Assembly: GCA_011050525.1 (NCBI GenBank)
Contig: DRFO01000040.1
Span: 1-40,649 of the forward strand
DNA: 40,649 bases
Direction of reading: 5' to 3'
From: Halopseudomonas xinjiangensis
GTDB lineage: Bacteria > Pseudomonadota > Gammaproteobacteria > Pseudomonadales > Pseudomonadaceae
A program made the position numbers and the translations under genes. This document shows, one piece after another, positions 1 through 8,754 of this stretch (positions are counted from its first letter, which is position 1; every line of letters starts with the position of its first letter). Below the pieces are notes generated by a model. That model was not told where the DNA came from. It did no database searches and was given only the letters and a program-made list of their open reading frames with translations.

Positions 1-95
1 GCTGCCCATTCGGATGGGTAGTCCTTCAGGTTCTCCAGAACCATGCGTACGGCGCGTTCACGGACTTCGGGGGAATAGCTATTGGATTTCTTCAT
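1..95 (-). CDS. IS3-family transposase OrfA, N-terminal fragment
   Basis: This is the start of the IS3 OrfA helix-turn-helix protein. The ATG is at 93-95 and 31 codons are visible before the window ends, beginning [20 protein letters not shown]. That N-terminus is characteristic of IS3 OrfA proteins, which bind the inverted repeats. A GAG-rich stretch about 10 bases upstream could serve as the ribosome site. The rest of orfA and all the frameshift region lie outside the window. The family is recognised from the N-terminus only, so the subgroup is not assigned. Confidence 0.88.
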   Translation of the reverse strand, partial: MKKSNSYSPEVRERAVRMVLENLKDYPSEWA

Positions 96-117
96 GCCTC
101 ATTCTCTCAAGAGTTGA

Positions 118-144
118 GGCCTCCACGAAACCCGGTGTGATTCA
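118..144 (-). repeat. IS3 terminal inverted repeat, orfA side
   Basis: This 27-base terminal repeat reads inward from 144 as TGAATCACACCGGGTTT, then CG, then TGGAGGCC. It matches the repeat at 40506-40532 at 25 of 27 positions, the two differences being CG against TA after the seventeenth base. Position 144 is taken as the outer edge of the element. Confidence 0.85.
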
Positions 145-607
145 CCGTCACGCCGGGTTTTGGCCAGTAATAGTCAACGAATCCTGCCTTGGTGGCCGAG
201 ACCACCGTATTCATTTCCCGGAACAAGCGTTTGCCGTTTGGGTCGGCTACCTCGGCGATACTATTGCCGACCAGCTTTTTGCTGAACGGATGCATGATCA
301 TCTTCAGGTCCAGTGAATGCACCCAAAAATAGTCATTATCTCCATACCGGAGCCCCTCAAGTACTTGAGCTGCGGCCGCCTGGGCCTGTTCCTGAGTCAT
401 CTCACCCTGCTGTTGCAACCCATGATAGTGCGCGAGCACGCCCTGACCGGATTCCACAATATGCTGGGTTTTGAGCGCTCGGGCGTCGAGCAGACTGCTG
501 CGGTAGTCCACCGCGAAGCTGCCGACGAGGCCGGCAACAATGAGCAGGACCAGCGTTGTAACAACAGCGAGGCGTTGTGAGATGGTAAACCGACGGAGAA
601 ACTGCAT
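145..607 (-). pseudogene. Methyl-accepting chemotaxis protein, truncated by IS insertion
   Basis: This is the N-terminal part (about 154 codons) of a chemoreceptor. Residues 8-30 or so form a membrane helix, followed by a periplasmic sCache_2-type sensor domain with the family signature DNDYFWV, a MHPF segment, and GFVDYYWPKPG near the end. The reading frame then enters the IS3 inverted repeat at 144 and ends in meaningless residues. The second membrane helix, HAMP and cytoplasmic signalling domains are absent. The ATG at 605-607 is preferred over the TTG at 613 because GAGG lies six bases before it. Such receptors bind small ligands (often carboxylates) and signal to CheA. As present here it cannot signal. 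The remainder is not at the other end of the window. Confidence 0.85.
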
Positions 608-871
608 TTTCAACCTCGCTGGGATGCGGGCCAGGCTGCGACCAGAGAGATTAGCAGTAGCAGCCCGGAGATTTTGTAAAATTGGCGCGTAAGCGTTATA
701 GCGACTATCGGCCGCTAGCCGGGTTGAATGAGTGATGTAGTGACTTAACCAGGCAAGATACCGATCAACGGTAAAGCTGCTGTGGCCGGTAGCGAGCTAT
801 CAGCTTGGCTCAGAATAAACTGAGCGCTTTGCTGCTACATTTGATACGGACGATTGTGAGGAGAATCAAAG

Positions 872-1198
872 ATGGCAATGAATACCCGCTACACAGACAA
901 AGAGCCGCCACGGACTGAAGTCGATGCGCTGGAGGGCCCAACGGTGGTCGAGTTCGGCACCTCCTGGTGTGGTCACTGCCGCGCAGCACAGCCTCACATC
1001 GCCTCGGCGTTTGATGATCACCCGACCCTGCGGCACCTCAAGATCGAAGACGGTCCTGGTCGCCGCCTGGGCCGGTCCTTCCGGGTGAAGCTTTGGCCCA
1101 CATTGATATTCATGAACAACGGCGAAGAAATCGAACGCCTGGTGCGACCGACGGACGTGAGCCCAATCCGCCAGGCCATGGCCATGATCGATCACTAG
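872..1198 (+). CDS. Thioredoxin-family protein
   Basis: This is a 108-residue single-domain thioredoxin fold protein, probably cytoplasmic because no signal peptide is visible. The redox motif is WCGHC, with cysteines at residues 33 and 36, and the cis-proline that faces it is Pro76 in KLWPT. It would reduce or exchange disulfides in unknown partners. CGHC is the dipeptide of protein disulfide isomerases rather than the CGPC of classical thioredoxin, which suggests a less reducing potential. The start at 872 follows an AGGAG eight bases away. A second ATG at 878 is possible. It stands alone between a broken chemoreceptor and a secreted hydrolase. Confidence 0.9.
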   Translation: MAMNTRYTDKEPPRTEVDALEGPTVVEFGTSWCGHCRAAQPHIASAFDDHPTLRHLKIEDGPGRRLGRSFRVKLWPTLIFMNNGEEIERLVRPTDVSPIRQAMAMIDH

Positions 1199-1348
1199 CC
1201 CGTCTGCCCCGCTAAAGCCTGCGCCCGCCAGCGAATATTCGGAACTTTCGCCGCTTCGATTCGTCCTTATTAAAGCTCGTGTCTGCGAGCAGACGGCGTG
1301 TGAGTACCCGCATTCCACGCTGAAAAACAACAAAAAGAGGATGCGAAC

Positions 1349-3130
1349 ATGACTCGCAAACCCTATCTCAACGTCGCCCGTGGCGCAGCCTTGAGCGTTG
1401 CCATCGCCAGCGCTGCATTGGTCGGCTTTACTGTGACGCCGGCTCAGGCAGCCGGCAACAGCGAGAAAGAAATAGCCGGAGCCATCAGCGGTGGCGGCGC
1501 GGCACTGTCGCAGCTCAAGTACGACCTGACTATCACCTCTTTTGACGGCACACCCATCGCGGTAACGGTATATCAGCCCAAGCTCGAAAAGGGGCAGCCA
1601 GCGCCGTTGCTGATGTACAGCCACGGCTGGGGCGGCAGTCGCTCCACTGACCTCAGCGAAACCGACTCGCTCACCGAGACTGCTCGCAAGGCCTGGGAGT
1701 CAGGCTATTTCGTGATCACCTTTGACCAGCGCGGTTTCGGTGAAAGCGGCGGTCAGGCCAATGTGCAAGACCCGGAGATCGAAGGTCGCGACATCCAGAC
1801 TCTCCTCGATTGGGCGGAAGGAACCCTCGCACCGCATCTGGCCTATCTGAAAGGCGACCCGCTGGTAGGCGGCCTTGGGGTGAGTTACGGCGGCGGGTTT
1901 CAGCTGATCGGCGCTAGTGTTGATCAGCGTTTTGACGCGCTGGTGCCTGTGATTACCTGGCATGACCTGTCCTATAGCCTGAGTCCTGAACGAGTCCCCA
2001 AAACGCTGTGGCTCTCGCTGTTATCGGGCGTCGCGATCGGCGATCAGGCCCCCTGGGTGACACAGGCCTACATCGAATCCCTGACCGGAACCGCGAGTGA
2101 GGCGAGCTCACAGCGTTTGGCCGGCCATGGTCTTGGGGCGTATTGCCAGCCCCGGGCCGATGGTCTTGGCGCACCCGCGGTAGACGCCCTTTTCATCCAG
2201 GGGGTCAACGACACGCTGTTCAACACCAACGAAGCCGTGAGGAACTTCGATTGCCTGCGCAATGCCGGGAACGACGCTTACCTGCTGGTCACCAAAGGCG
2301 GGCATGTACTGCCAGCGTTTCAGGACGGCTCCGACGGAGGGCTGACCAATCTGGGAGGTCTTTATAATGACGTTCAATGTGGCAACACCCGCTACCGCAT
2401 AGCCGACCTGTCCTACACATTTCTCGATGCCAAACTGCGCAAGCTGGAGCGCAGCGTCCCGATTCCGCGCTTATGCCTGACCCAAGGGAGCACTCAGGGC
2501 CTGGTTAGCGAGGAGATGCCCCGGGGTGGCATGGAGCTGCACGTCGACAGCGGCAACTTGCTGGTGGGCCCACCGTCAATCGATGTGGTGCTAAACCTTC
2601 TGCGCAAGCTCGACCCCGCCTCACTGGCCGAGGTGCTAAGCCGGCTCTCGGCCGACACTGCCAAATTGCTGACTACCGCGCTGATCGGCCTGGTGACCAT
2701 CGAACCAGAACGGGTAACCGCGCTACTGACGGAGCTAGTCGAAACTCAACCGCCAGCGCTGTTGGCCGAGCTCGGCACCGCCCCGCGCTTTGTGCCCTTG
2801 TACCGAGCGAGCAGCGATCAAACCCTGGCCGGCCTGCCACTGGCAGATCTGACCATTGAAGGGGAAGCCGCGCTCGATCCGCGCGTCTTCGTCGGCCTAG
2901 GGGTCAAGCGGCCCGGGCGGTTCAGCCCGGAGCTGCTGCACGAGCAGATCTTGCCCCTGCGTGGCACTGGCTCGCACCAAACGGAACTGATAGGTGCCAG
3001 CACCCAATTGCGCTATGGCGATGAAGTCGGCCTGATGCTCTACGGCTTCCACCCCCAGTACGCCCTCGGGTTTTCGCGCATACCAAGCGCAGTAAATCTC
3101 AAAGGCACGGTTCAGCTGCCATTACAGTAA
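1349..3130 (+). CDS. Secreted alpha/beta hydrolase (CocE/S15-like)
   Basis: This 593-residue protein has a signal peptide of about 34 residues ending in TPAQA. An alpha/beta hydrolase domain of the CocE/NonD or X-Pro dipeptidyl peptidase (S15) type follows. The likely nucleophile is Ser179 in GVSYGG, with Asp288 in GVNDTLF and His319 in GGHVLP completing the triad. An oxyanion-side SHGWGG lies at residues 91-96. The C-terminal 230 residues look like a non-catalytic beta-rich domain as in S15 enzymes. The substrate (ester or peptide) cannot be told from sequence. AGAGG eight bases before the ATG supports the start. No partner gene adjoins it, so it is probably monocistronic. Confidence 0.85.
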   Translation: MTRKPYLNVARGAALSVAIASAALVGFTVTPAQAAGNSEKEIAGAISGGGAALSQLKYDLTITSFDGTPIAVTVYQPKLEKGQPAPLLMYSHGWGGSRSTDLSETDSLTETARKAWESGYFVITFDQRGFGESGGQANVQDPEIEGRDIQTLLDWAEGTLAPHLAYLKGDPLVGGLGVSYGGGFQLIGASVDQRFDALVPVITWHDLSYSLSPERVPKTLWLSLLSGVAIGDQAPWVTQAYIESLTGTASEASSQRLAGHGLGAYCQPRADGLGAPAVDALFIQGVNDTLFNTNEAVRNFDCLRNAGNDAYLLVTKGGHVLPAFQDGSDGGLTNLGGLYNDVQCGNTRYRIADLSYTFLDAKLRKLERSVPIPRLCLTQGSTQGLVSEEMPRGGMELHVDSGNLLVGPPSIDVVLNLLRKLDPASLAEVLSRLSADTAKLLTTALIGLVTIEPERVTALLTELVETQPPALLAELGTAPRFVPLYRASSDQTLAGLPLADLTIEGEAALDPRVFVGLGVKRPGRFSPELLHEQILPLRGTGSHQTELIGASTQLRYGDEVGLMLYGFHPQYALGFSRIPSAVNLKGTVQLPLQ

Positions 3131-3573
3131 TGTCATGACGGTCCGCCGGCGCAGTGCCGGTGGGCTCATAGAAAGGGAGGCCAGATGAGCGTCAGCATCG
3201 CCGAGTCGATGGGTTGGGGTAGGATCGATTGCGGATAATCAGATGCAATACAGGAGCACGCCGGTAGCAAGGCTGAAATCAGAAACGCACGGTCGCGCTT
3301 CATATCAGCCTTGCATAACCTCGATCAATCGAAGCGGTATTTCTTTTCAATCTTGTTCTTTTCCGTCACGTAGGCAACGTTGTCAATTTCGCCGACGGTC
3401 AGTTTGTCACCGCCGAGCGAAGGACCCATCGGGCCGCTCGACCTGTTCATTACAGCTCATCAGGCGAAAACTGCCGGCAAAGAGGCTCATCGAATAGCCG
3501 AAGCCATTCTGACCCCGTTATGATTAAGGCCAACGCCTGACAAGCGAATTCGGACACCTACAGGGACAGGCTA
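3131..3573. other. 443-base gap, possible gene remnant only
   Basis: No convincing full gene is present here. The only coding-like signal is a 41-codon frame on the minus strand at 3325-3450, listed separately. An open frame on the plus strand at 3243-3497 has no ribosome site and an unlikely composition. Confidence 0.6.
3325..3450 (-). pseudogene. Short ORF or C-terminal gene remnant
   Basis: This 41-codon minus-strand frame ends with a hydrophilic, well-behaved C-terminus (LTVGEIDNVAYVTEKNK followed by a lysine-rich tail and RFD). It looks more like the end of a real enzyme than random sequence. An in-frame TGA lies just upstream of the ATG, and no good ribosome site precedes it. The simplest reading is a degraded gene of which only the end survives. 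I do not recognise the parent family. It could equally be a chance frame. Confidence 0.3.
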
Positions 3574-3987
3574 TTGAAAAAGCATGAGACGAGTAAAAAG
3601 CCGGGCAATGAAGACTGGTTTGCCACAGGATTGAAAGAGCGGCTGCCAGCAGATGTCAGGGAGTCCCTAACTGAAGAGCAGCTACAGGCGCTCAAGATTG
3701 CGTTTGGCGCGCGCCGCTGGGGGCGCCATCCGGTGGACTTGCGCGGCACCTTGAATGTCTGGCGCTCACGCTATTATTTCGTCTTCCTGATGGGACGCAA
3801 CGACAGACAGCTGTCCCGCCGTGAGCGCAGGCTGTCACGCGTGGCCAATGCCCTGACTATCGCCGCGTTCCTGCTGTTTTCGTTGCTGCTGGGTTTGGGA
3901 ACGCTGTACGTTTTCAAGTCCGCACTTGGTATCAACCTGTTGCCCAATTCATCGCTGGGGCTGTGGGATTGGCTCAAGGCCCCTTGA
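3574..3987 (+). CDS. Conserved two-helix membrane protein of unknown function
   Basis: The protein has 137 residues and starts at a TTG preceded by ACAGG. The N-terminal half is soluble and carries the conserved block ARRWGRHPVDLRGTL, with YYFVFLMGRN a few residues later. One clear membrane helix follows at about residues 98-118, with a hydrophobic tail. Pseudomonads carry many homologues of this protein. Some carry an erroneous EPSP-synthase label in databases, but there is no such domain. The function is unknown. The usual ATG choice is not available because the first in-frame ATG would delete the conserved block. Confidence 0.75.
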   Translation: MKKHETSKKPGNEDWFATGLKERLPADVRESLTEEQLQALKIAFGARRWGRHPVDLRGTLNVWRSRYYFVFLMGRNDRQLSRRERRLSRVANALTIAAFLLFSLLLGLGTLYVFKSALGINLLPNSSLGLWDWLKAP

Positions 3988-4562
3988 AGCAATATTGAGG
4001 CGGCATTAACTGCCGGCCGCCCTCGCTGGCAGCGTGCAGCTTTTTGACATCCCCCTCAGACGGCCCTCAAGCATTTGCATGGAACCGCAACGTCAAGAGG
4101 CTGGGGCCACGCCTATGCCTACCCGACCACCCTCGCCTGCCTCAGTTCCGTGTCGGTCAAGTTCGCACACTGCTAGCTATCGAATAAAACGGGGCGAACA
4201 AACCTTAACTGGATAACTTTTTGCGGCCCGCCTTATATATTAGAAAAGTTAAAAGTCATTTAACTGACGCTTTCTAACATCAAAATATTAAAACGACGAT
4301 TAATTGACAATGCAAGTTACCGAAGTTATATAATGGCTTAATAATATTATTTAGATATCATTGCATATATAACAAACTTCCGCTCGTCGCAAAGTATCGA
4401 CAAGGACAGCAAATACTTTATCCAGTTCCTTTCTTTTCTCTTTTTTTTTTATATTATCCGCCTGCGTTCACTGATTTCCTACCAACCGAATTTTCCAAGC
4501 GCTTTGACAGGAGTTCGTTAGTACCTGTCCCGCTGCAACTACATAGAAAAAAGGAACCACCC
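3988..4562. other. 575-base AT-rich leader region upstream of the GH5 gene
   Basis: No gene was found here. From about 4200 to 4560 the sequence is markedly AT-rich (roughly two thirds A or T by eye), against GC-rich surroundings, and ends in a run of Ts near 4440. It holds one good sigma70-like promoter at 4304-4334. The composition is typical of a horizontally acquired or silenced regulatory region, although that is inference. Confidence 0.6.
4304..4334 (+). promoter_or_regulatory. Sigma70-type promoter for the GH5 gene
   Basis: A perfect -35 box TTGACA lies at 4304-4309. After 17 bases comes TATATA at 4327-4332, overlapping a consensus TATAAT at 4329-4334 (spacing 19). Transcription would begin near 4340 and leave a leader of about 220 bases before the GH5 start at 4563. 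No operator was identified. Confidence 0.5.
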
Positions 4563-5813
4563 ATGATTCTGGAATCTCGTAATCCGGCCAAGCGCTGGCT
4601 CTCCGCCATTGCCTGTATTGTAGTGATTAGCGCTGTGCAGGGTTGCGGTGGAGGCGGCGGCGGTGGGAGCAGTGACGGCAGCCCGCAGCCCGCACAGCCC
4701 ACTCCCGAACAGCAGCCATTACAGCTGATTACCGAGACCCCCAGTAGTAATCCTGCGCCCACTGGCTCTGTAACTAGCCCAACTAAAGCTCAGCCCGTTG
4801 AAGAAACAACTATTGTAAGTCCGGCAATCAAGCCTGATCCTAACTTGGGCACGGGCATGCTCAATCTTATTGGACTAAACGTGGCTGGCGCAGAGTTCAC
4901 TAGCGGGACTTTGCCCGGCGTACACGGAACTCATTATTTCTTTCCGAAAGCAGGCTATTTCGACAAATGGAGCGCCAAGGGAATTCGAACCGTGCGTTTC
5001 CCTATTAAGTGGGAAAGACTTCAGCCTGCACTAAATGGCGAGTTTGATCCAACTTATGCCGGCCTGATAGACACAATGTTTACCCAGGCAGCACAAGCAG
5101 GCATCGACATTATTCTGGATGTTCATAACTACGGTCGTTATCGCAAAAATATCATTGGTAGTGCCGAGGTTCCCTACTCAGCCTATAAAAACCTTCTTGA
5201 GCGTATCGCCAAGCGCTGGCAGGGACGCAGCTCTCTTTATGCCTATGACATCATGAACGAGCCCTACGGCTCCGCAGACGCTACCTGGCCGACTGCCGCC
5301 CAGGCGGGTATCGATGGCGTGCGCAGGTATGATCGCCAACGGCCTATCTATATCGAAGGTCAGTCCTGGGCGAGCGCAGCGCGCTGGCCACAATACGGTG
5401 ACAGGCTGTTGAGCTTGAACGACCCTATCGACAATCTGGTGTTCTCGGCACACCTTTACCTGGATTCCGACGCCAGCGGTTCGTATGTCGACTCGCCAGA
5501 CGCTACAGTGGACCCCATGGTTGGCGTGAAACGCGCTCAGCCATTCGTTAACTGGCTCAAGAAAAACTACAAGCGTGGCCAGATCGGCGAGTCTGGCATA
5601 CCAAACGACCCACGGTACCTTAAAGCCATGGACAATCTGTTGGGCTACCTTCAGGAAAATTGCATCCCGATGACCTACTGGGCTGCTGGCACCGCCTGGG
5701 GAAACTACAAATTGTCCGTAGAGCCGAATAAAGACGGTACCGACAAAGCTCAGTGGACGCTGTTGCAAAAGTACCTTGGCAAAGGGAACTGCTCAACCTA
5801 CGGACCAAACTGA
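4563..5813 (+). CDS. GH5-family glycanase lipoprotein (cellulase-like)
   Basis: The protein has 416 residues. A lipoprotein signal ends at Cys28 (AVQGC) and is followed by a poly-glycine run and a Pro/Thr/Ser-rich linker to about residue 92. Together these would tether the enzyme to the outer membrane. The GH5 barrel spans roughly 100-405. The general acid/base is Glu233 in MNEP and the likely nucleophile is Glu343 in IGESG. DVHNYGRY (186-193) and SAHLY (295-299) supply typical substrate-binding residues. It would cleave beta-1,4-linked glucan or a similar polysaccharide with retention. AAGGA precedes the ATG. It is convergent with the OafA-like acyltransferase gene and has its own promoter in an AT-rich leader. 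Confidence 0.88.
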   Translation: MILESRNPAKRWLSAIACIVVISAVQGCGGGGGGGSSDGSPQPAQPTPEQQPLQLITETPSSNPAPTGSVTSPTKAQPVEETTIVSPAIKPDPNLGTGMLNLIGLNVAGAEFTSGTLPGVHGTHYFFPKAGYFDKWSAKGIRTVRFPIKWERLQPALNGEFDPTYAGLIDTMFTQAAQAGIDIILDVHNYGRYRKNIIGSAEVPYSAYKNLLERIAKRWQGRSSLYAYDIMNEPYGSADATWPTAAQAGIDGVRRYDRQRPIYIEGQSWASAARWPQYGDRLLSLNDPIDNLVFSAHLYLDSDASGSYVDSPDATVDPMVGVKRAQPFVNWLKKNYKRGQIGESGIPNDPRYLKAMDNLLGYLQENCIPMTYWAAGTAWGNYKLSVEPNKDGTDKAQWTLLQKYLGKGNCSTYGPN

Positions 5814-5836
5814 GCTACACCCATTCCAGCCCCTGG

Positions 5837-5856
5837 ATCCCCGCCTTCGCGGGGAT
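5837..5856. terminator. REP-like palindrome and likely bidirectional terminator
   Basis: Eight perfectly paired bases, ATCCCCGC at 5837-5844 and GCGGGGAT at 5849-5856, enclose the loop CTTC. The surrounding text (CCTGG before, GACGGT after) matches the dispersed intergenic palindrome seen in many proteobacteria, which carries the same CCCCGC/GCGGGG core. It sits between the convergent GH5 and acyltransferase genes and probably ends both transcripts. There is no T-run. Confidence 0.65.
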
Positions 5857-5907
5857 GACGGTCTACTGCGAGCTCTCTATTTCTTGGTACTTCTGCGGGA
5901 ACATAAC

Positions 5908-7830
5908 CTAACGCATCAGGGCGATCTGCTGTTGCAGCTGCAGGTAGGCAGGCGTTTCCATGAAAGCACTCGCCGCTTTTCGGGATCCGTAGACGCTAAG
6001 GTGGCCGGCTTCATCCAGGCTGAAAGGGATGTTCTCACTGGTTACATCCGAGGGCCTGCCGTTAACATGAAACATGTCCTGCCGCCTGAGAAGAACGCCA
6101 TTGACATGCCGCGCCGCAGCTTCGGCCAGGCTGTCATTAGCGACTTGTGCCGAGACGTCCTGCCGTTTTGTGATGCGGGCAATGTCGAAATTGACCTCTA
6201 ACATCAAGCTACGGGTATACATAACCGTTGGGCTGATGTCGAAATGAGTAGGAGCAGCCATCAGAATCACCAGATTAGTCTGCAAAGCCAACTGCTCGAC
6301 AAGCTGATGCACACCCTGCATCTGGCCCAGCTCATAGACCGGCCCCCATCGTCCGGCAAGGACCACAAAGTCATAGCGCGCCGCGTTTTGCAAAGTGTAT
6401 TCCCGGTTGATCAGGCACTGCTGATAGCTCCGACTGCTGAGGTTGCCGGTGAATTGATTATCAGCACTGGGGTGACACCAGTCTGTGGCGATCAGATTGA
6501 TTCTTATTGAAGAATGCTTACCCAGCTCATCCCAGAACGGCCCGTAATGGGCAGCAAACGAGTCACCAACGATCAGGCCGACGGCCTCTCCCTGCTCATC
6601 TCCGAGCCAGCATTCCAAACCCTGGCTTCCGACTTCGAGGTGTTTGAACGCTTCCAAGCTGTGGTAGCACCAGCCAATATCCCTGGTAGGCATGACCAGA
6701 TCTCTCGTGGCCGCGCGAACTTCTTCGCTTAATCGTGCTGGAAAGCCATGCGTGACCACCGGCGCTGCGGCTAGCGCCACTAGCAAGGTCATGGCGCCGC
6801 CCATCCCCGAGTATAGCTTCAGGCGCCCGCCAAGATTCCTCAGGCGCCCGGCCCTACGCTCGACGTAACGATAGGAAAGCCAGCCCAAGCCGATAGACGC
6901 CAAGATGGTAGCTATTACCCAGATTGATTCGTTTTCCAGAGCGAAATAATGGAGCCAGACAGCGAGGGGCCAATGCCAGAGATAGATGGAATATGACCAC
7001 CTGCCCAAGGCCTGCGATATCCGGTTACCGGTCAGCAGCGATTCCTGGCGGGACGAGGCTATGACCAACACCGTTCCAAAAACCGGTACGGCGCTAAGCC
7101 AGCCGGGCCATACAATATGCTCAGTGAACGTCACGCTGGCGACCACTATAAGAGCGATGCCGCTCAGCTCCAGTGCTCTGCTTTGACGAACCGGCGTCCG
7201 AAATGGAAACAGATAGACGAGCGCACCGGCCAGCAATTCCCACATGCGTGTGGGTAGCAGGAAGAAAGCAGAAGTCGGCCAGCGGCTTGATGCATATCCC
7301 GACAGCAGATAGGAGCCAAGCGCTACGATCAGCAGGAACCAGCGCAGCCGACCTTGCCCAAATAGCCGCACCAACACCACGATCAGCAAGGGATAAATAA
7401 GGTAAAACTGCCATTCAACCGATAACGACCAGGTATGTAGCATCCATTTGTCGACAGAAGCTGGGTCAAAATATCCCGCTTCCTTCCAATACATAAGGTT
7501 CGAGACAAACCCAAGGCTGCCGAGCGTGTGCTTTCCGAGCCGTTCGTAACCGCTCGGCAAAAGCAAAAACCAGCCGACTATCAGAAGGGCTGCGCAAAAC
7601 ACTGCCAGAGCTGGGACTATCCGCCAAAACCGATCCAGGTAGAATCCCGAAACGGTGAACCCCGTGTCCAGCCGGCTGCAAATTATCCCCGTCATCAGAA
7701 ACCCGGAAACGACGAAAAACACATCCACGCCGACAAAACCGCCTTGCATGCCGGTTACGCCGAAGTGAAATAGAACAACGGCCATCACCGCAATAGCTCT
7801 TAGTCCATTGATATCAAATCGAAAGCCCAT
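5908..7830 (-). CDS. OafA/YrhL-type membrane acyltransferase with SGNH domain
   Basis: The protein has 640 residues. The N-terminal acyltransferase-3 domain (about 1-365) has ten or so membrane helices, with the conserved early His22 in LFHFG and the family block VEWQFYLIYP (138-147). The C-terminal periplasmic SGNH domain has the nucleophile Ser424 in GDSFAAH and a final His610 in GHLS. Such proteins move acetyl groups across the membrane onto O-antigen, exopolysaccharide or peptidoglycan. The acceptor here is unknown because no glycan cluster adjoins it. I chose the ATG at 7830 (MGFRFDINGLRA), preceded by GAGGGG. The frame is open 50 codons further but lacks family similarity there. It is convergent with the GH5 gene. 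Confidence 0.88.
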   Translation of the reverse strand: MGFRFDINGLRAIAVMAVVLFHFGVTGMQGGFVGVDVFFVVSGFLMTGIICSRLDTGFTVSGFYLDRFWRIVPALAVFCAALLIVGWFLLLPSGYERLGKHTLGSLGFVSNLMYWKEAGYFDPASVDKWMLHTWSLSVEWQFYLIYPLLIVVLVRLFGQGRLRWFLLIVALGSYLLSGYASSRWPTSAFFLLPTRMWELLAGALVYLFPFRTPVRQSRALELSGIALIVVASVTFTEHIVWPGWLSAVPVFGTVLVIASSRQESLLTGNRISQALGRWSYSIYLWHWPLAVWLHYFALENESIWVIATILASIGLGWLSYRYVERRAGRLRNLGGRLKLYSGMGGAMTLLVALAAAPVVTHGFPARLSEEVRAATRDLVMPTRDIGWCYHSLEAFKHLEVGSQGLECWLGDEQGEAVGLIVGDSFAAHYGPFWDELGKHSSIRINLIATDWCHPSADNQFTGNLSSRSYQQCLINREYTLQNAARYDFVVLAGRWGPVYELGQMQGVHQLVEQLALQTNLVILMAAPTHFDISPTVMYTRSLMLEVNFDIARITKRQDVSAQVANDSLAEAAARHVNGVLLRRQDMFHVNGRPSDVTSENIPFSLDEAGHLSVYGSRKAASAFMETPAYLQLQQQIALMR

Positions 7831-8337
7831 GACCCGGCCCCTCTTCAATGGACTTATCAGGCTAGCTTCGTCTAAAGCGCGACCTGCTTTTTGGATGCCA
7901 TTTGTGAATGATGAATCGCACGCCCCCCGTTCCTTCTGGGTGCACAGCAAGTGCCTTGTATAGCGAGTGACAGGGGGCAAACAGGGTTGTTCAACTATAT
8001 TCGGGCGGTCAGACGGAAGGCTCTAAAACGAGCACTTGGCCAGTATAGGTGGGAGAGCTTGGGTCGGTAATGTTGAATCGGCTGCTATTAAACAGCTATA
8101 AACTTGTTTAACGGCGCCGGACAACATGTCCTCTGCCAACTCCGTGTTACCTCTTTGGCTCAACCCTTCTGACGTCTCTGGCTTTCTTGAAGTACGGGGT
8201 GTGACTCCAAATGCGTGCTTGAGCGCCAATCACCCAATACGCCAGCACGAAGCGCAAGCTACGGAACTGTATGAGACTTTGTCAGGCCAAGCGTCGCAAC
8301 CTATCTACCCAGCTGAACTAAGAACTCGGAGCGTTGC
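7831..8337. other. 507-base gap without a recognised gene
   Basis: Open frames exist on both strands (8126-8413 plus, 8023-8229 minus), but neither has a ribosome site or a recognisable protein. It presumably holds the acyltransferase promoter near its left side. I see no clear repeats or operators. Confidence 0.5.
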
Positions 8338-8619
8338 TCAGCCGCTGACCAGTTTCTGCATCCGCTCGTACCCATTCCGAGTCATCAACAACAGATTTAC
8401 CGTACTGCCATAAATCTGCCCAGAGGCCTTCAGCGATTCGATCAGGGCCTGGTGCTGGTCCGCTGGCAGATAGTAGTAATCGGCACCCTCCTGTAGCTGA
8501 GCCTCGCAGGCCTTGAATATCCGGAAACTGGATCCCTTGATGAAGCCGCTCAGTTCGTCGATCTGGCGTAGGCTGAGGGTGTCTGTGTCCGCGTAGCGAA
8601 TGGGAACAATCTCTGACAT
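8338..8619 (-). CDS. Small conserved hypothetical protein
   Basis: This 93-residue soluble protein has no signal peptide. The visible conserved-looking blocks are LSLRQIDELSGFIKGSSFR (about 15-33), YYYLPADQH (48-56) and GQIYGSTVNLLLMTRNGYERM (67-87). The middle part has the feel of the small DNA-binding or ORF6N-like proteins, but I cannot assign a family. Homologues of similar layout occur in pseudomonads as stand-alone genes. The start at 8619 has only a weak GGA upstream. It is divergent from the small YgaP-like gene at 8755. Confidence 0.65.
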   Translation of the reverse strand: MSEIVPIRYADTDTLSLRQIDELSGFIKGSSFRIFKACEAQLQEGADYYYLPADQHQALIESLKASGQIYGSTVNLLLMTRNGYERMQKLVSG

Positions 8620-8754
8620 TGACGGGGTCCGGTTGCGGTGTGGCCTGCGCGCATTGTAACCGTTAGGTAGTGAAGCGGCGACCGAACCACGACTTGAACG
8701 GTTGTCTGATCTGAGGGTCTTTTATAACAATGACCTCACTAACGGAGACCTTCC

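Larger units (their letters stand above)
1..144 (-). mobile_element. IS3-family insertion sequence, orfA end (partial)
   Basis: The first 144 bases are the left (orfA) end of an IS3-family element lying on the minus strand and running off the window. It contains the orfA start at position 95 and a 27-base terminal inverted repeat at 118-144 whose outer end reads TGAATCACACCGGGTTT. The same repeat occurs, inverted, at 40506. IS3 elements move by a copy-out/paste-in route using a frameshifted OrfAB DDE transposase. The element ends at 144, where the reading frame of a chemoreceptor gene stops making sense. The 3 bases outside it are CCG (145-147). Confidence 0.9.

Noticed and set aside
8023..8413. 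Two short frames, one on each strand, in the gap before the small gene at 8338
   Set aside because: No ribosome site, no family, and the plus-strand frame runs over the end of a better-supported gene.
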